Positions 51,527 to 60,713 of a stretch of 64,000 nucleotides of DNA are shown here, one piece after another (position 1 is the stretch's first letter; every line of letters begins with the position of its first letter). Under the pieces are notes generated by a model. It was not told where the DNA came from. It worked only from the letters and a program-made list of their open reading frames with translations, and searched no databases. The stretch covers positions 62,001 to 126,000 of the forward strand of contig NZ_JANZKY010000015.1 in the NCBI RefSeq assembly GCF_025770765.1. The letters run 5' to 3'. This stretch comes from Propionivibrio soli. Its GTDB lineage: Bacteria > Pseudomonadota > Gammaproteobacteria > Burkholderiales > Rhodocyclaceae. A program made the translations under genes and the position numbers.

Positions 51527-52006
51527 TTACATTTTGTCGGCGCCGTCTACCACGATGACTTCATGAAACCCTTCATCAAGCGTAGCTGGCTCGAGATTTG
51601 AGTACACGTGCGCAATGATCGATTCAGGAACCCTCGCCAAACCTTTTCGCTGAGCATTTCGTTCTAGAGCGAGGCCGAGCGGAACCTTCACCCAGACGGC
51701 AGTAACGCTGCAGCAATAACGTCCTGCAATCGCCAGAACGCGATGACGATGCCTTCGAGAAGGCAGAGGGCCTGAAAAGAACACCGTATGGTCTGACGCG
51801 GACGGGATTCTATGGCGAACCCAGGTGGACTTGCCGCCGGCCTGCACTCCAAACACAACGAAGAGTTGGGCTCGTTCTCCGAGGACGCTGAGCCGTTGAT
51901 CAAGTGCTGCGTAGGCAGCCTCCCATGCCGCCAAACCCTCTTCGCGTGAGAAGGGGGCGGTCCGGGATAAATCGAGAAACTGATCGGGATCGATCGTCGT
52001 TGCCAT
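51527..52006 (-). CDS. P-loop kinase-like ATPase
   Basis: 159 residues from ATG 52006. Walker A GVQAGGKST near residue 52; a lid-type Arg block ALERNAQRKGLARVPESII and VYSNLEPATLDEGFHEVIVV resemble small polynucleotide-kinase/AAA_33 proteins. No partner domain. Likely phosphorylates a small molecule or nucleic-acid end; target unknown. Confidence 0.7.
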   Translation of the reverse strand: MATTIDPDQFLDLSRTAPFSREEGLAAWEAAYAALDQRLSVLGERAQLFVVFGVQAGGKSTWVRHRIPSASDHTVFFSGPLPSRRHRHRVLAIAGRYCCSVTAVWVKVPLGLALERNAQRKGLARVPESIIAHVYSNLEPATLDEGFHEVIVVDGADKM

Positions 52007-52146
52007 GGAGTCCGAGCCGTTTGCTTGCCCGCGGAAGGGGAGTCACTGGGCCATGTTCAGACTCGAGACGGACGCTGGAAGCAATTGAACGGAGCGCGTT
52101 GCTCGAAGGCCGCAGTGGAATCCAACGGTTAATCGCTAGAGGGACC

Positions 52147-52578
52147 TTAACGTGTGGGCGACTGGTAAATGTCAGGCCGCAGAATTTCCATGTAGATGTG
52201 GGGATTGGCAAGCTCGGAAAAGCCGAACTGGCTATAGAGCCCGTGCGCGTCTTTTGTAGCGAGCATGAAGCGGCGCAGCCCTTGAAGGTCTGCGTGCTCG
52301 AAAACATGCGCCATGAGCCTTTTCGACAGGCCGAGCCCGCGATGCCCATCGAGGATAAAGACATCAGCGAGGTAGGCGAATGTCGCCTTGTCGGAAATAA
52401 CGCGAGCGAAGCCAACTTGTTTGTCATCAAGATAAACGCCGAAACACATCGATCCTTGAATCGCGCGTTCGACGGTTGAGCGCGGAATCCCCGGGGACCA
52501 GTAACTTTGTGACAAGAACTCATGAATCGCATCGATGTCTAGCCGCGACTTGTCGTCGGATATTTCGTAGTCGTGCAT
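52147..52578 (-). CDS. GNAT-family N-acetyltransferase
   Basis: 143 residues. Short GNAT with SQSYWSPGIPRSTVERAIQGS at the start, FAYLADVFILDGHRGLGLSKRLMAHV (R-G-L-G-L-S acetyl-CoA loop) and LATKDAHGLYSQFGF. YjcK/YitH-like general acetyltransferase; substrate unknown. Upstream of the kinase gene on the same strand. Confidence 0.87.
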   Translation of the reverse strand: MHDYEISDDKSRLDIDAIHEFLSQSYWSPGIPRSTVERAIQGSMCFGVYLDDKQVGFARVISDKATFAYLADVFILDGHRGLGLSKRLMAHVFEHADLQGLRRFMLATKDAHGLYSQFGFSELANPHIYMEILRPDIYQSPTR

Positions 52579-52882
52579 GCAGTAAGCCTCGGTTTGCGGG
52601 TTGTACTAGGAACGGTTTGAGAGCTGCCGTGAATCAATGCCACAGGGCAGAGAAACGCGGATCGCCAATGCCACCTTCCTGTGATTGACTCGGTGACATC
52701 CGGTTCCGTTCGCGTTCGATGTCGTCATTTCCAGGCCCTTAGCCACCTCGCAAAAAAAGAAATCCGAACTCCAACTCAAAGGAATTGTCTTGTCCGGCAA
52801 CGATAGAAGGCGGTCGGGACGCTTGGGAACCATCTCATGCGGCATAAGTTGTACTTTCGTTGCATTAATGGAGGAATTCAAA

Positions 52883-53317
52883 GTGGTTGATCAACAAACG
52901 CTGCAGCGCAACAAGGAAGTTGTCCTAAGGTTCAACCACGATTTCATCGAAAAGGGCGACCTGACTGCATTTAAGGAGATCATGGCGCCAGACTTCGTCA
53001 ATCGAACGGCCGCTCCAGGAATGTCGCCGGGATCAGATGGCATGTTTCTCACGCTGAATCAGATTCTTCGACCGGCTTTCCCCGATCTACGAGTCGAGAT
53101 CCACGATCAAATCGCTGAAGGCGACAAAGTGACGACGCGCAAGACGATACACGGTACGCATTTAGGGGCGCTTCAAGGGATTGCACCTACAGGACGCTCT
53201 ATCGCCATTGAAGTAATCGACATCGTCCGGCTCTGTGACGGCAGATACACTGAGCATTGGGGCATCAACACATTGCCTGTCGTCATTGCCCAGCTTAGGA
53301 CGGTCTCGCCCGGATAG
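52883..53317 (+). CDS. SnoaL-like (ester cyclase/polyketide cyclase) protein
   Basis: 144 residues from GTG 52883, which has GGAGGAA at ideal spacing; ATG 52868 overlaps that site and is less likely. NTF2-like fold: NKEVVLRFNHDFIEKGDLTAFKEIMAPDFVNRT, GMFLTLNQILRPAFPDLRVEIHDQIAEGDKVTTRKTIHGTH and GRYTEHWGI. Probably an enzyme on a small hydrophobic ligand. Confidence 0.85.
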   Translation: MVDQQTLQRNKEVVLRFNHDFIEKGDLTAFKEIMAPDFVNRTAAPGMSPGSDGMFLTLNQILRPAFPDLRVEIHDQIAEGDKVTTRKTIHGTHLGALQGIAPTGRSIAIEVIDIVRLCDGRYTEHWGINTLPVVIAQLRTVSPG

Positions 53318-53388
53318 TGGCGAAGGTGCGGACCGAGGTTCTCCATGTACCCGGCCCCCGCTTGTCCTCCGTCTCCGTCGTTATGCGC

Positions 53389-53988
53389 TCACAAGTCCTT
53401 GGCAAAGTCTGCACGGGTCTCTTCGTGCGTTTTCACGGGAAGCGTTATGCCCGTTTGGTCGTTAATCATTTCGATTACGGTGGGCATAACGGAACGCTCG
53501 ACGTGCGCTAGCTGATCCCATAGCCTTGAACGCATAAGTGCTTTGGGGCAATGAAGAAAGACTTCCTCGGCCGTTACCTTGATGAGCAACTTCGGTTGCC
53601 GTTTCTCCTCGGCAAAATGCGTCATCAGCGTCTCACACGTCGAAAGCTGCGCCGTACCATTCACACGCAGCGTCTCGTCGATCCCAGGTATCAGAAATAG
53701 CAAGCCCACGTGGCCGGTATCGACGATATTCTGCAAGGTGTCGATCCGATTATTCCCTGGGGCATCCGGGATAAGCAGCGTCCTATCATCGAGCACTTTG
53801 ACGAAACCTGGAGCGCCACCGCGGGGAGAGGCATCCGCCGAGTAATTGCGAGCGGAGCTCGCAATCACGACGAACGGGGAGAGCGAGATAAAGCGGCTGC
53901 AATGGGAATCAAGGGAGGAAAGCTGCTTCTTCACAAGGCGCTCGGTCGGCGCTGGGTAAAGGTGGCGGAGTTCTTCGATCGTATTCAT
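53389..53988 (-). CDS. Pyridoxamine 5'-phosphate oxidase-family flavoprotein
   Basis: 199 residues from ATG 53988. Split-barrel FMN-binding: FVVIASSARNYSADASPRGGAPGFVKVLDDRTLLIPDAPGN and RIDTLQNIVDTGHVGLLFLIPG are the diagnostic blocks of a stand-alone PNPOx-like subfamily (MSMEG_1061-like). A flavin/F420-type oxidoreductase of unknown substrate. 53989-54254 contains no gene. Confidence 0.88.
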   Translation of the reverse strand: MNTIEELRHLYPAPTERLVKKQLSSLDSHCSRFISLSPFVVIASSARNYSADASPRGGAPGFVKVLDDRTLLIPDAPGNNRIDTLQNIVDTGHVGLLFLIPGIDETLRVNGTAQLSTCETLMTHFAEEKRQPKLLIKVTAEEVFLHCPKALMRSRLWDQLAHVERSVMPTVIEMINDQTGITLPVKTHEETRADFAKDL

Positions 53989-54254
53989 TGGAAAATAGTC
54001 TTGGAATGGGGAACGCCGTGGGTGATGCGTAGGTTACGCGCCGTTCCCGGAAAATGGCAGTTTCCCCGCCTACGGAACGCGTGATATCGAGGCAACACGC
54101 GAACTGGCCAGCAGGCAGCGCTATTCATGCCATGGGCGCGCCGCTTGCTTACACCGCCGGATGCATTCCATCCCGCTTCGGTACCCTGGAAAGCAAGAAA
54201 GCTCGATGGACCTGAAGCAAATGCCGTGGATGCAGAAACGGAGATATAAGAGAA

Positions 54255-54911
54255 ATGGCCACCTTTATCTTGATACCTGGCGGTTGGCAGGGTGGTTGGG
54301 CGTTCGAGAAAGTCGAAGAATCGCTCATCGCGCGCGGTCATAAGGCTCTGCCGTTAACGCTTGCCGGGCTTGGCGACGTACCGGCTCCGCTGGCTAACCT
54401 CGACCTTCACATACACGAAGCGGTTCGCGCCATTCGGGCTCATCGAGGCGATGAAATCGTTTTGGCCGGTCACTCGTACGGCGGAATGATCGTCAGCGGT
54501 GCCGCCGACGTGGAAGCTGCCGATATCCGGGCTCTCGTTTATTCCGACGCGTATGTCCCCGAGTCGGGCGACTCGGTCTGGTCACTCACCAGCCCTCGCT
54601 TTCGGGATATGTTCATTCTCGGGGCGGCGGCCGACGGCCTGACTTGCGCACCGCCGCCCAACCTGGACTCCCGATGCCGCGCACACCCCATGGGGACGTT
54701 CTTACAGGCGATCAAGCTAAGCGGGTCCTGGCGCGAAGTCCCGCGAAAAGCGTTTGTCGGAGCGCATGGATGGGAAGGCAGCCCTTTTCTCGATCTCTAT
54801 CAACGATTGAGCGCCGATCCTGAGTGGGCCACGTTTTCTTTCGACTGTGGCCACAATATTCCTCGCTTGAAGCCAGAAGCCTTCGTCGAGATATTGTTGG
54901 CGCAAGTCTGA
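54255..54911 (+). CDS. Alpha/beta hydrolase (salicylate-esterase/HNL-like)
   Basis: 218 residues from ATG 54255. TFILIPGGWQGGWAFEKVEESLIARGHKA, LAGHSYGGMIVSGAAD (nucleophile Ser), DPEWATFSFDCGHNIPRLKPEAF (His). Subgroup of cytoplasmic esterases/hydroxynitrile-lyase-like hydrolases; substrate unknown. Confidence 0.87.
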   Translation: MATFILIPGGWQGGWAFEKVEESLIARGHKALPLTLAGLGDVPAPLANLDLHIHEAVRAIRAHRGDEIVLAGHSYGGMIVSGAADVEAADIRALVYSDAYVPESGDSVWSLTSPRFRDMFILGAAADGLTCAPPPNLDSRCRAHPMGTFLQAIKLSGSWREVPRKAFVGAHGWEGSPFLDLYQRLSADPEWATFSFDCGHNIPRLKPEAFVEILLAQV

Positions 54912-54986
54912 TGCCAGAAGGCATGACTCTCTCGTGCCTTCTGGTGTCTGAGAGTACAAGCGCAAAACTACATGGAGGCCGGAAAA

Positions 54987-55586
54987 CTAACCGAACAATT
55001 TGTTGGCGGTTTCAGCGATCAATCGCCCCTGGTACCGGGCTCCCGCGAGTTCGTTCGCACTGGGTTGCCGCTGCCCCTGGCCACCAGCAATCGTCGTTGC
55101 GCCATAAGGGCTGCCGCCAACAATCTCGTCGAGCGTCATTTGTCCCTGATAGCTGTAGGGCAGGCCGACCACGACCATGCCGAAATGCAACAGGTTGGCA
55201 ATGACGGAAAACAGGGTGACTTCCTGCCCGCCGTGTTGCGTTGCCGTCGACGTGAAGGCGCCGCCCACCTTGCCGTTGAGCGCACCGCTCGCCCAAAGTC
55301 CGCCCGCCTGATCGAGGAAGCTGGCCATTTGGGACGGCATGCGGCCGAAGCGCGTGGGGCAGCCAACGATGATGGAGTCGTAATCAGCCAACTCGGCGAC
55401 TGTCGCGACAGGCGCCGCCTGGTCCAACTTGAAGTGCGCGGCCTTTGCAACCTCCGCAGGCGCCGTTTCAGGAACTCGTTTGATGTCAACTTTCGCCCCC
55501 GCGGACTGGGCGCCTTCGGCAACCGCTTGCGCCATGGTTTCGATGTGACCGTAACTGGAATAGTACAGAACGAGTACCTTGGACAT
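54987..55586 (-). CDS. wrbA: NAD(P)H:quinone oxidoreductase WrbA
   Basis: 199 residues. Flavodoxin fold binding FMN; two-electron quinone reduction. [23 protein letters not shown] at the phosphate-binding loop, [19 protein letters not shown] and [15 protein letters not shown] identify WrbA. Ends in FG just before 54987. Upstream lies a 43-residue membrane peptide gene on the same strand. Confidence 0.92.
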   Translation of the reverse strand: MSKVLVLYYSSYGHIETMAQAVAEGAQSAGAKVDIKRVPETAPAEVAKAAHFKLDQAAPVATVAELADYDSIIVGCPTRFGRMPSQMASFLDQAGGLWASGALNGKVGGAFTSTATQHGGQEVTLFSVIANLLHFGMVVVGLPYSYQGQMTLDEIVGGSPYGATTIAGGQGQRQPSANELAGARYQGRLIAETANKLFG

Positions 55587-55715
55587 GAACGACCTCCTGC
55601 GATAAGTGAATGCCTGCGATGTGAGCGGGACTCTTTGGCAACTTCCACAGCCCGTATCCCGATACCCATCCTAGGTCAAATTCCGATGCTTCGCCTCGAA
55701 ACGGGTCCAGGAAAA

Positions 55716-55847
55716 CTAAGGCGCTACCCCATACCACATGGCAAGGAGCGCGAGGATTCCTCCCAGGTTAATGAGCAAGCCGACGACGAACTTGATGGGA
55801 TGTTTTTTCATCGAATGGGCGAATACCTCCGACAGGCTATCGGACAT
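55716..55847 (-). CDS. 43-residue single-pass membrane protein
   Basis: ATG 55847 has a strong GAAGGAGA site; longer frames lack one. MSDSLSEVFAHSMKKHPIKF is followed by one transmembrane helix (about 21-40, VVGLLINLGGILALLAMWYG). Lies 129 bases upstream of wrbA on the same strand. Family not recognised. Confidence 0.55.
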   Translation of the reverse strand: MSDSLSEVFAHSMKKHPIKFVVGLLINLGGILALLAMWYGVAP

Positions 55848-56249
55848 GGCGGTCTCCTTCTGTCCGGCCATTGGACAACTGGCCAAGGCAATTGTTAGCA
55901 AGGAGATTTCGACCGCGCTTTGGCGAGAGACCGGGGAATCAGCACGTAACCCGGCCTTCTGTATGAATGACAAGCTCTTTGAGCCTTGCGCAGCGCGTAA
56001 TTTGCCCCGGCGAAGTGATTGACCTGCTTGCGCGGTCTACCCACCGTGCATGCCTGCGCCGGATGCCGGGTACCGATAGTCTCGAGTAATCGCTAGACAG
56101 ATATTTGCTCGCTGTTCGTGGTCTTTTCAGCACCTGCTAGGCACCGAATAACGCTTTACCTTCGCGTCGCCCTCCTTGCCGAACAGGAATCCCGAGACAG
56201 GCAGTGGAGGCAACACCCAAGCTCGAAACAACAGGTTTCCGATCGTCTT
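55848..56249. other. Intergenic, no gene seen
   Basis: Frames here are short and lack ribosome sites. No repeat or clear promoter was found. Confidence 0.45.
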
Positions 56250-56648
56250 CTACTTCTTCGGCTCAGGAGCAGGTTCAAATATCTCCACGAGATTTCCTGA
56301 GGGATCCTCAACAAGAATCTGTCGTCCTCCTGGGCCGGAAACAATGTCGCTGCGAAAACCAACGCCCACAGCGCGCAAGGTGGAAATGTCCTCATCAAGT
56401 CTTTCGCTTTTCACGATGAGACGATTCCACCCGCCAGGCTCCGGCCTACGGCCATCGGGCGTCGGTTGAGAGCCTCCTCCGGGCCCCTTCGGCGGACTCA
56501 ATACGAGCTGCAAGTTATTCTTCTCAAGAATCGCGAAGTACGGCCCGGACTGGCCGATCACTCGGAACCCAAAGTGCTCGGTGTAAAAAGCTACCGCGGT
56601 ATCGACGTCGTGAACGATGTAGCGAACCATCAGTGCGTTTAGGTTCAT
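56250..56648 (-). CDS. VOC-family (glyoxalase/bleomycin-resistance-like) protein
   Basis: 132 residues from ATG 56648 (MNLNALMVRYIVHDVDTAVAFYTEHFGF). Single VOC chain with metal-ligand candidates His in the first module and Glu in QILVEDPSGNLVEIFEP. Similar to glyoxalase-like stand-alone proteins; substrate unknown. Confidence 0.87.
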   Translation of the reverse strand: MNLNALMVRYIVHDVDTAVAFYTEHFGFRVIGQSGPYFAILEKNNLQLVLSPPKGPGGGSQPTPDGRRPEPGGWNRLIVKSERLDEDISTLRAVGVGFRSDIVSGPGGRQILVEDPSGNLVEIFEPAPEPKK

Positions 56649-56880
56649 CAGCCGACTCCTTCTGCATTGCCCCAGGGCCCTTTGTCCAGGCAATAAGTGT
56701 TCCTTCCTTGGACTGGGGCGATCAACCGTGGGATCCCAGCAAGAGGCGTCAGCCGCTTCGATGAAAACGCGTCAAGCGGTTGTTGACGAGGGCTATCCCC
56801 TGGGTCCAAGGCCTGGACGTAGCGGGCACGACGCATGCTGAATGGCTTGCTTCTGATCGAAGCTTAGGGATGAACGCCTC

Positions 56881-57288
56881 TTGACTGAGACTCACCTTGC
56901 CCGCCTCTACAAGGAGTATATCGCCTGCTTGAACATGCAGAAATGGTCAGATCTTGGGCGCCATGTTCACGACGGTGTTGTGCACAACGGGAAACGTCTT
57001 GGCCTCGCGGGCTACCAGGCGATGCTGGAGAACGACTTCGCCAGCATACCGGACCTGCACTTCAACATAGAACTCCTGGTGGCTGACTCACGGTTTGTCG
57101 CCAGCCGACTGGCCTTCAACTGCACTCCCCGTGGGCGATTCATGAACCTCGATATTGATGGACTGACCGTATCGTTTTCCGAGAACGTTTTTTATGAGTT
57201 CACGGAAAACAAAATCCTTCGCGTATGGTCTGTGATTGACAAGGCCGCCATTGAGGCGCAGCTGCCGGGCGCGCGACAGCCTAGATGA
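56881..57288 (+). CDS. SnoaL-like ester cyclase family protein
   Basis: 135 residues from TTG 56881; no ATG in frame nearby. ARLYKEYIACLNMQKWSDLGRHVHDGVVHNG, GYQAMLENDFASIPDLHFNIELLVADSRFVASRL and FTENKILRVWSVIDKAAIE fit the NTF2-like ester-cyclase group. Substrate unknown. Confidence 0.83.
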   Translation: MTETHLARLYKEYIACLNMQKWSDLGRHVHDGVVHNGKRLGLAGYQAMLENDFASIPDLHFNIELLVADSRFVASRLAFNCTPRGRFMNLDIDGLTVSFSENVFYEFTENKILRVWSVIDKAAIEAQLPGARQPR

Positions 57289-57366
57289 CAGTTTGTCATC
57301 CGCAAACGAAGAGCTTTCACGGTCGAATTCCTGCATTGGCATCAAGACGAATTAAGGAGGATTGAG

Positions 57367-58020
57367 GTGACCCGAGTGCGAGTCGAAAGCTTCACCATCT
57401 CCCTTGACGGATACGGCGCCGGGCCTCGTCAGGACATCAACAATCCGCTAGGCGTGGGCGGTAACGATTTGCATCAGTGGGCATTGCCGACACGCACGTT
57501 CCAGCAAGCCCTGTTTGGGTTGAATAGCGGCACCATGGGCACCGACGAGGAATTTGCGGCGAGAGGGTTTACGAATGTCGGGGCATGGATTCTCGGCAGG
57601 AATATGTTCGGTCCGATTCGAGGCCCGTGGAAAGACCTGAATTGGAAAGGCTGGTGGGGAGAGGACCCGCCTTATCACGTCCCAGTCTTCGTCCTCACTC
57701 ATCATGCGCGTTCTCCTATCCAGATGGAGGGCAACACCACATTTCATTTTGTTACCGGCGGCATTCTTGAAGCGCTGGACCGGGCGCGTGATGCGGCCGG
57801 CGAGATGGATGTGCGTATCGGTGGCGGCGTCAACACGATCCAGCAGTATCTGCGCGCCGGCCTAATTGACGAGATGCATCTTGCTATTTCGCCTGTGCTA
57901 CTGGGCAGCGGCGAGCGCCTCTTCGAGGGCGTTGACCTGCGAGCCTCCGGATACAAATGCGTGCAGCATGCCGCATCGGAGAAGGCAACTCACGTGGTGC
58001 TTCGCCGAGAAGTGGAGTAA
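57367..58020 (+). CDS. Dihydrofolate-reductase-like (RibD C-terminal domain) protein
   Basis: 217 residues from GTG 57367 with AAGGAGG seven bases upstream. Stand-alone RibD_C/DHFR-like fold: VESFTISLDGYGAGP, WILGRNMFGPIRG, FVLTHHARSPI, FVTGGILEALDRARDAAG, RIGGGVNTIQQYLRAGLIDEMHLAISPVLLGSGERLF. NADPH reductase of unknown substrate; true folate reduction is unlikely. Confidence 0.9.
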   Translation: MTRVRVESFTISLDGYGAGPRQDINNPLGVGGNDLHQWALPTRTFQQALFGLNSGTMGTDEEFAARGFTNVGAWILGRNMFGPIRGPWKDLNWKGWWGEDPPYHVPVFVLTHHARSPIQMEGNTTFHFVTGGILEALDRARDAAGEMDVRIGGGVNTIQQYLRAGLIDEMHLAISPVLLGSGERLFEGVDLRASGYKCVQHAASEKATHVVLRREVE

Positions 58021-58364
58021 CTCGCAGCAGCCGGTGCCAATTGAGTTCTCCGCGAGCGCCGTGCTGAAACGGGGCCTCGGACTGCCTCTGGCTCAGCCCG
58101 GCGTCACCATGTCAACTTGGAACCCCCAATTTCCTCACCCTCGTACATGCATATGGACATGAACTCGTCTATGACCGAATTCGTGGGACGGACTGGTGAA
58201 CGGGTAGGGTGGGGGAGCTGAACCGATTTCTGCTCGTCAGCCAGGCCGCGCGTTCGATCAGGACGTCGAGGACAGGCCGCGCAACCGTATGGACGTACCT
58301 TGCCTCGGAACTAAACGAGCTGAGACGGCTGGAAGCCGTGTAACTTTGCTCGAGAGAATGGAGC
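58021..58364. other. Intergenic, no gene seen
   Basis: Only short frames without ribosome sites; a C-terminal-looking stretch (YLASELNELRRLEAV) ends at a stop near 58340 and may be a gene relic. Confidence 0.35.
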
Positions 58365-58775
58365 CTAAGCGTGCATCGGCTGGTGGGCATTCAGGCGCAA
58401 CCAACCGCGCATGATTCGGTAGATGGCCCACAAGCCGAGTATGAACATGCCGAACGCCCAGGTTCCGAAGCCGATGATGACCAGCGTCAGCGGCAGAGAA
58501 ACCAGGGCCACCAACACTGCCCAAGCCAGCGCGTACCAGAAGGTGCGGATTTGCCAGTCGAAATGCGACTCAAGCCACGTGCCGCGCGCATCGCCGCGAT
58601 AGATGTAGTTGACGATCACCGCAATTATCGACGGCCAGCCGAGCAGGAAGGAACCGATCACCGTGGCTGCTCCAAACGCGCCTACCGCCAAGCCCAACGC
58701 ATGAAGTGCGTAAACGATATGCGCCGTGCGCACCAGCGCAGGCGAGGCTTCGACGGTCATCACTGAGTTGTTCAT
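58365..58775 (-). CDS. DUF4870-like membrane protein
   Basis: 136 residues from ATG 58775. Four hydrophobic segments (ALHALGLAVGAFGAATVIGSFLL, IIAVIVNYIY, FWYALAWAVLVALVSLPLTLVIIGFG, AFGMFILGLWAIYRIMRG) with the WLESHFDWQIRTFWY motif of small DUF4870-like proteins. Inner membrane, role unknown. Confidence 0.8.
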   Translation of the reverse strand: MNNSVMTVEASPALVRTAHIVYALHALGLAVGAFGAATVIGSFLLGWPSIIAVIVNYIYRGDARGTWLESHFDWQIRTFWYALAWAVLVALVSLPLTLVIIGFGTWAFGMFILGLWAIYRIMRGWLRLNAHQPMHA

Positions 58776-59368
58776 GCGGCCCGCTCCTCGATATTGGGTG
58801 ACGGCATCAACGTGGGGATCAGCCCTCGATCCCCAAGAGCCATTACATTACATAAGGATACGAAATTCAACGCCACTCTGCCGAAGTAGCGAGGGAGGGG
58901 TCTAGTCGTGGTCGATATCATTGCCACTCGGTGAGGCGCGTCGGTCTTTGCCTGATCGTCGCTCGCTATCGCCCCACCATGCGATCAAAGCGCTCGACTG
59001 CCTGCGTTCCGCGCGTCGCCTCGTGGCGTTGGCAGGTGCTTCACCTGGCGTCGCGCCGACTAGATCGCCGCCTGTTTTTCTCTCACTCTCGCGCGATACG
59101 ACCCGGCCTGCGGGTTGGCATTCCTCACCATTTCTATTTTGATGTTCGCCACCCACGGTTTTTCTCCTGTCCCGTAACTAAAATTAGACAGGGCGAATTT
59201 TCCTTCCGTTCATTTTCAGCCACACCCTTAAACCGCGTGAATGATCCCACCTTTCATGGTTCCAAAGACATATCCGTCCTTCACAACCGTGGAGAACGAC
59301 TTCTGGATAGTTCATGTCAAAAAATGGCGTTTCACGAACGTTAGAAGCACCACATGGGATGACGGCAG
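58776..59368. other. Long intergenic region, no gene I can support
   Basis: 593 bases. A - strand frame at 58902-59156 (Arg-rich, ends ERRSGKDRRAS..) has no ribosome site or start that I trust. Composition becomes AT-richer around 59150-59330. Confidence 0.4.
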
Positions 59369-59722
59369 ATGAACGAACTGATTGATCTGGAGCGCCAGGG
59401 ATGGGAGGCGCTTTCGTCGGTAGGCGAAGCGGGGAAGGATTTTTATGCCACCATGCTCCGCGAAGATGCCGTCATGCTGTTTCCTGGCGGAATGCGCATC
59501 GAGGGGAGGGAACGCATCCTGCAGTCCCTCGGCATACAGCCTTGGGAAACATTCCAGATCGAGAATCCCCGGGTGATTGCGCTCACGGAGAACGTGGCAA
59601 CCGTGGTCTACAAGGTCACGGCGCAACGCCAACGGCTCCAACCTTATATTGCTTTGATAAGCAGTACGTACGTGCGCAATGAGGGGTGGAAGTTAGTGGT
59701 GCACCAGCAGACTCCGGTGTAA
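59369..59722 (+). CDS. NTF2-like (DUF4440-type) protein
   Basis: 117 residues from ATG 59369. Small cone-shaped NTF2 fold: LIDLERQGWEALSSVGEAGKDFYATMLREDAVMLFPGGMRIEGRERILQSLG, ALTENVATVVYKVTAQ and YVRNEGWKLVVHQQTPV. Third NTF2-like protein in the window; ligand unknown. Confidence 0.85.
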   Translation: MNELIDLERQGWEALSSVGEAGKDFYATMLREDAVMLFPGGMRIEGRERILQSLGIQPWETFQIENPRVIALTENVATVVYKVTAQRQRLQPYIALISSTYVRNEGWKLVVHQQTPV

Positions 59723-59778
59723 GAGCTTCGGCGAGCATTGCTGACTAACTGCGAAACAAGAATTATCGTGCTTCGCCA

Positions 59779-60558
59779 TCAGAGGACGCCTGGATAGCTC
59801 CCCCCGTCCATAAGAAAATTCTGCCCCGTCACGTAACCGGCGTGAACGCTGCAGAGGAAAGCGCAAGCCGCCCCGAACTCCTCGATTTGTCCGAAACGCC
59901 CGCAGGGAATGCCTTGCAATTGACGCGCCGTTACTTCTTCGGTGCTGAGATTGGCAGCTTCGGCTTGGGCGCGCGTGACAGTAGCTAAACGATCGGTAGC
60001 AAACAAGCCCGGCAGGAGATTATTGATCGTCACGCCATACGGCGCGACTTGGCGGGCTAAACCAGCCACGAAGCCTGTCAGTCCGGCTCGAGCCCCGTTA
60101 GACAGACCCAGCACCCCGATCGGCGCCTTGACCGCAGCACTCGTGATATTGACGATGCGTCCAAAGCCGCGGGTGATCATCCCGTCGATGGTCGCACGCA
60201 TCAGCGCGATCGGCGTCAGCATGTTGGCACCCAGGGCGCGATACCAGTCCTCGTCGGTAAAGTCGCGGAAGTCGCCGGCTGGAGGACCGCCCGCATTGTT
60301 GATAAGAATGTCGGGCTGCGGGCATGCAGACAGCGCTGCGGTTCGTCCTTCCTCCGTGGTGATGTCGCAAACGACGGTCGTGACCTTGACGGCAAAACGT
60401 TCGCGAATCTGTTCGGCCGTTTGCTCCAACTCGACGGCGCGGCGTGCCAGGATAACGAGGTTCACTCCTTCCTCGGCGAGCGCCTCCGCGCATCCGCGCC
60501 CCAATCCCTTGCTGGCCCCACACACAAGCGCGTTTTTTCCTTTCAGCCCCAAATCCAA
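59779..60558 (-). CDS. SDR-fold protein lacking the YxxxK pair
   Basis: 259 residues. Cofactor motif GASKGLG near residue 14 and NNAG (about 86-89) are normal, but the catalytic region reads NITSAAVKAPIGVLGLSNGARAG, with Ser-Asn-Gly-Ala-Arg where YxxxK is expected; the catalytic Tyr and Lys are missing. A known group of SDR-like proteins shares this change. The C-terminus (GYVTGQNFLMDGGSYPGV) is that of FabG-like SDRs. Probably a divergent or non-catalytic oxidoreductase. Confidence 0.87.
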   Translation of the reverse strand: MDLGLKGKNALVCGASKGLGRGCAEALAEEGVNLVILARRAVELEQTAEQIRERFAVKVTTVVCDITTEEGRTAALSACPQPDILINNAGGPPAGDFRDFTDEDWYRALGANMLTPIALMRATIDGMITRGFGRIVNITSAAVKAPIGVLGLSNGARAGLTGFVAGLARQVAPYGVTINNLLPGLFATDRLATVTRAQAEAANLSTEEVTARQLQGIPCGRFGQIEEFGAACAFLCSVHAGYVTGQNFLMDGGSYPGVL

Positions 60559-60713
60559 AGTGTTTTCCTTCTGTGAGTTCCGCTGTTATCTGCCCTCTGT
60601 TATCTGCCGTTGGATCAGCGAGGTCGAGAAGCAGCGGTTTTCAATCCGATGAACTGCTCCTCGCGACCACGTGGCCGCCATTCAATAGGCTCTGAGGATC
60701 GCATCTTTTGACT

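Noticed and set aside
53317-53390. GTTATGCG after the SnoaL-like gene looked like a second attC region
   Set aside because: No left core at the stop codon and no inverted arms.
58902-59156. Arg-rich 84-codon frame on the - strand ending ERRSGKDRRAS
   Set aside because: No ribosome site and no convincing start; low-complexity composition suggests chance.
59281-59368. GTTAGAA close to the start of the NTF2-like gene looked like an attC core
   Set aside because: No matching AAC core or palindrome arms upstream; the surrounding genes lack cassette spacing.
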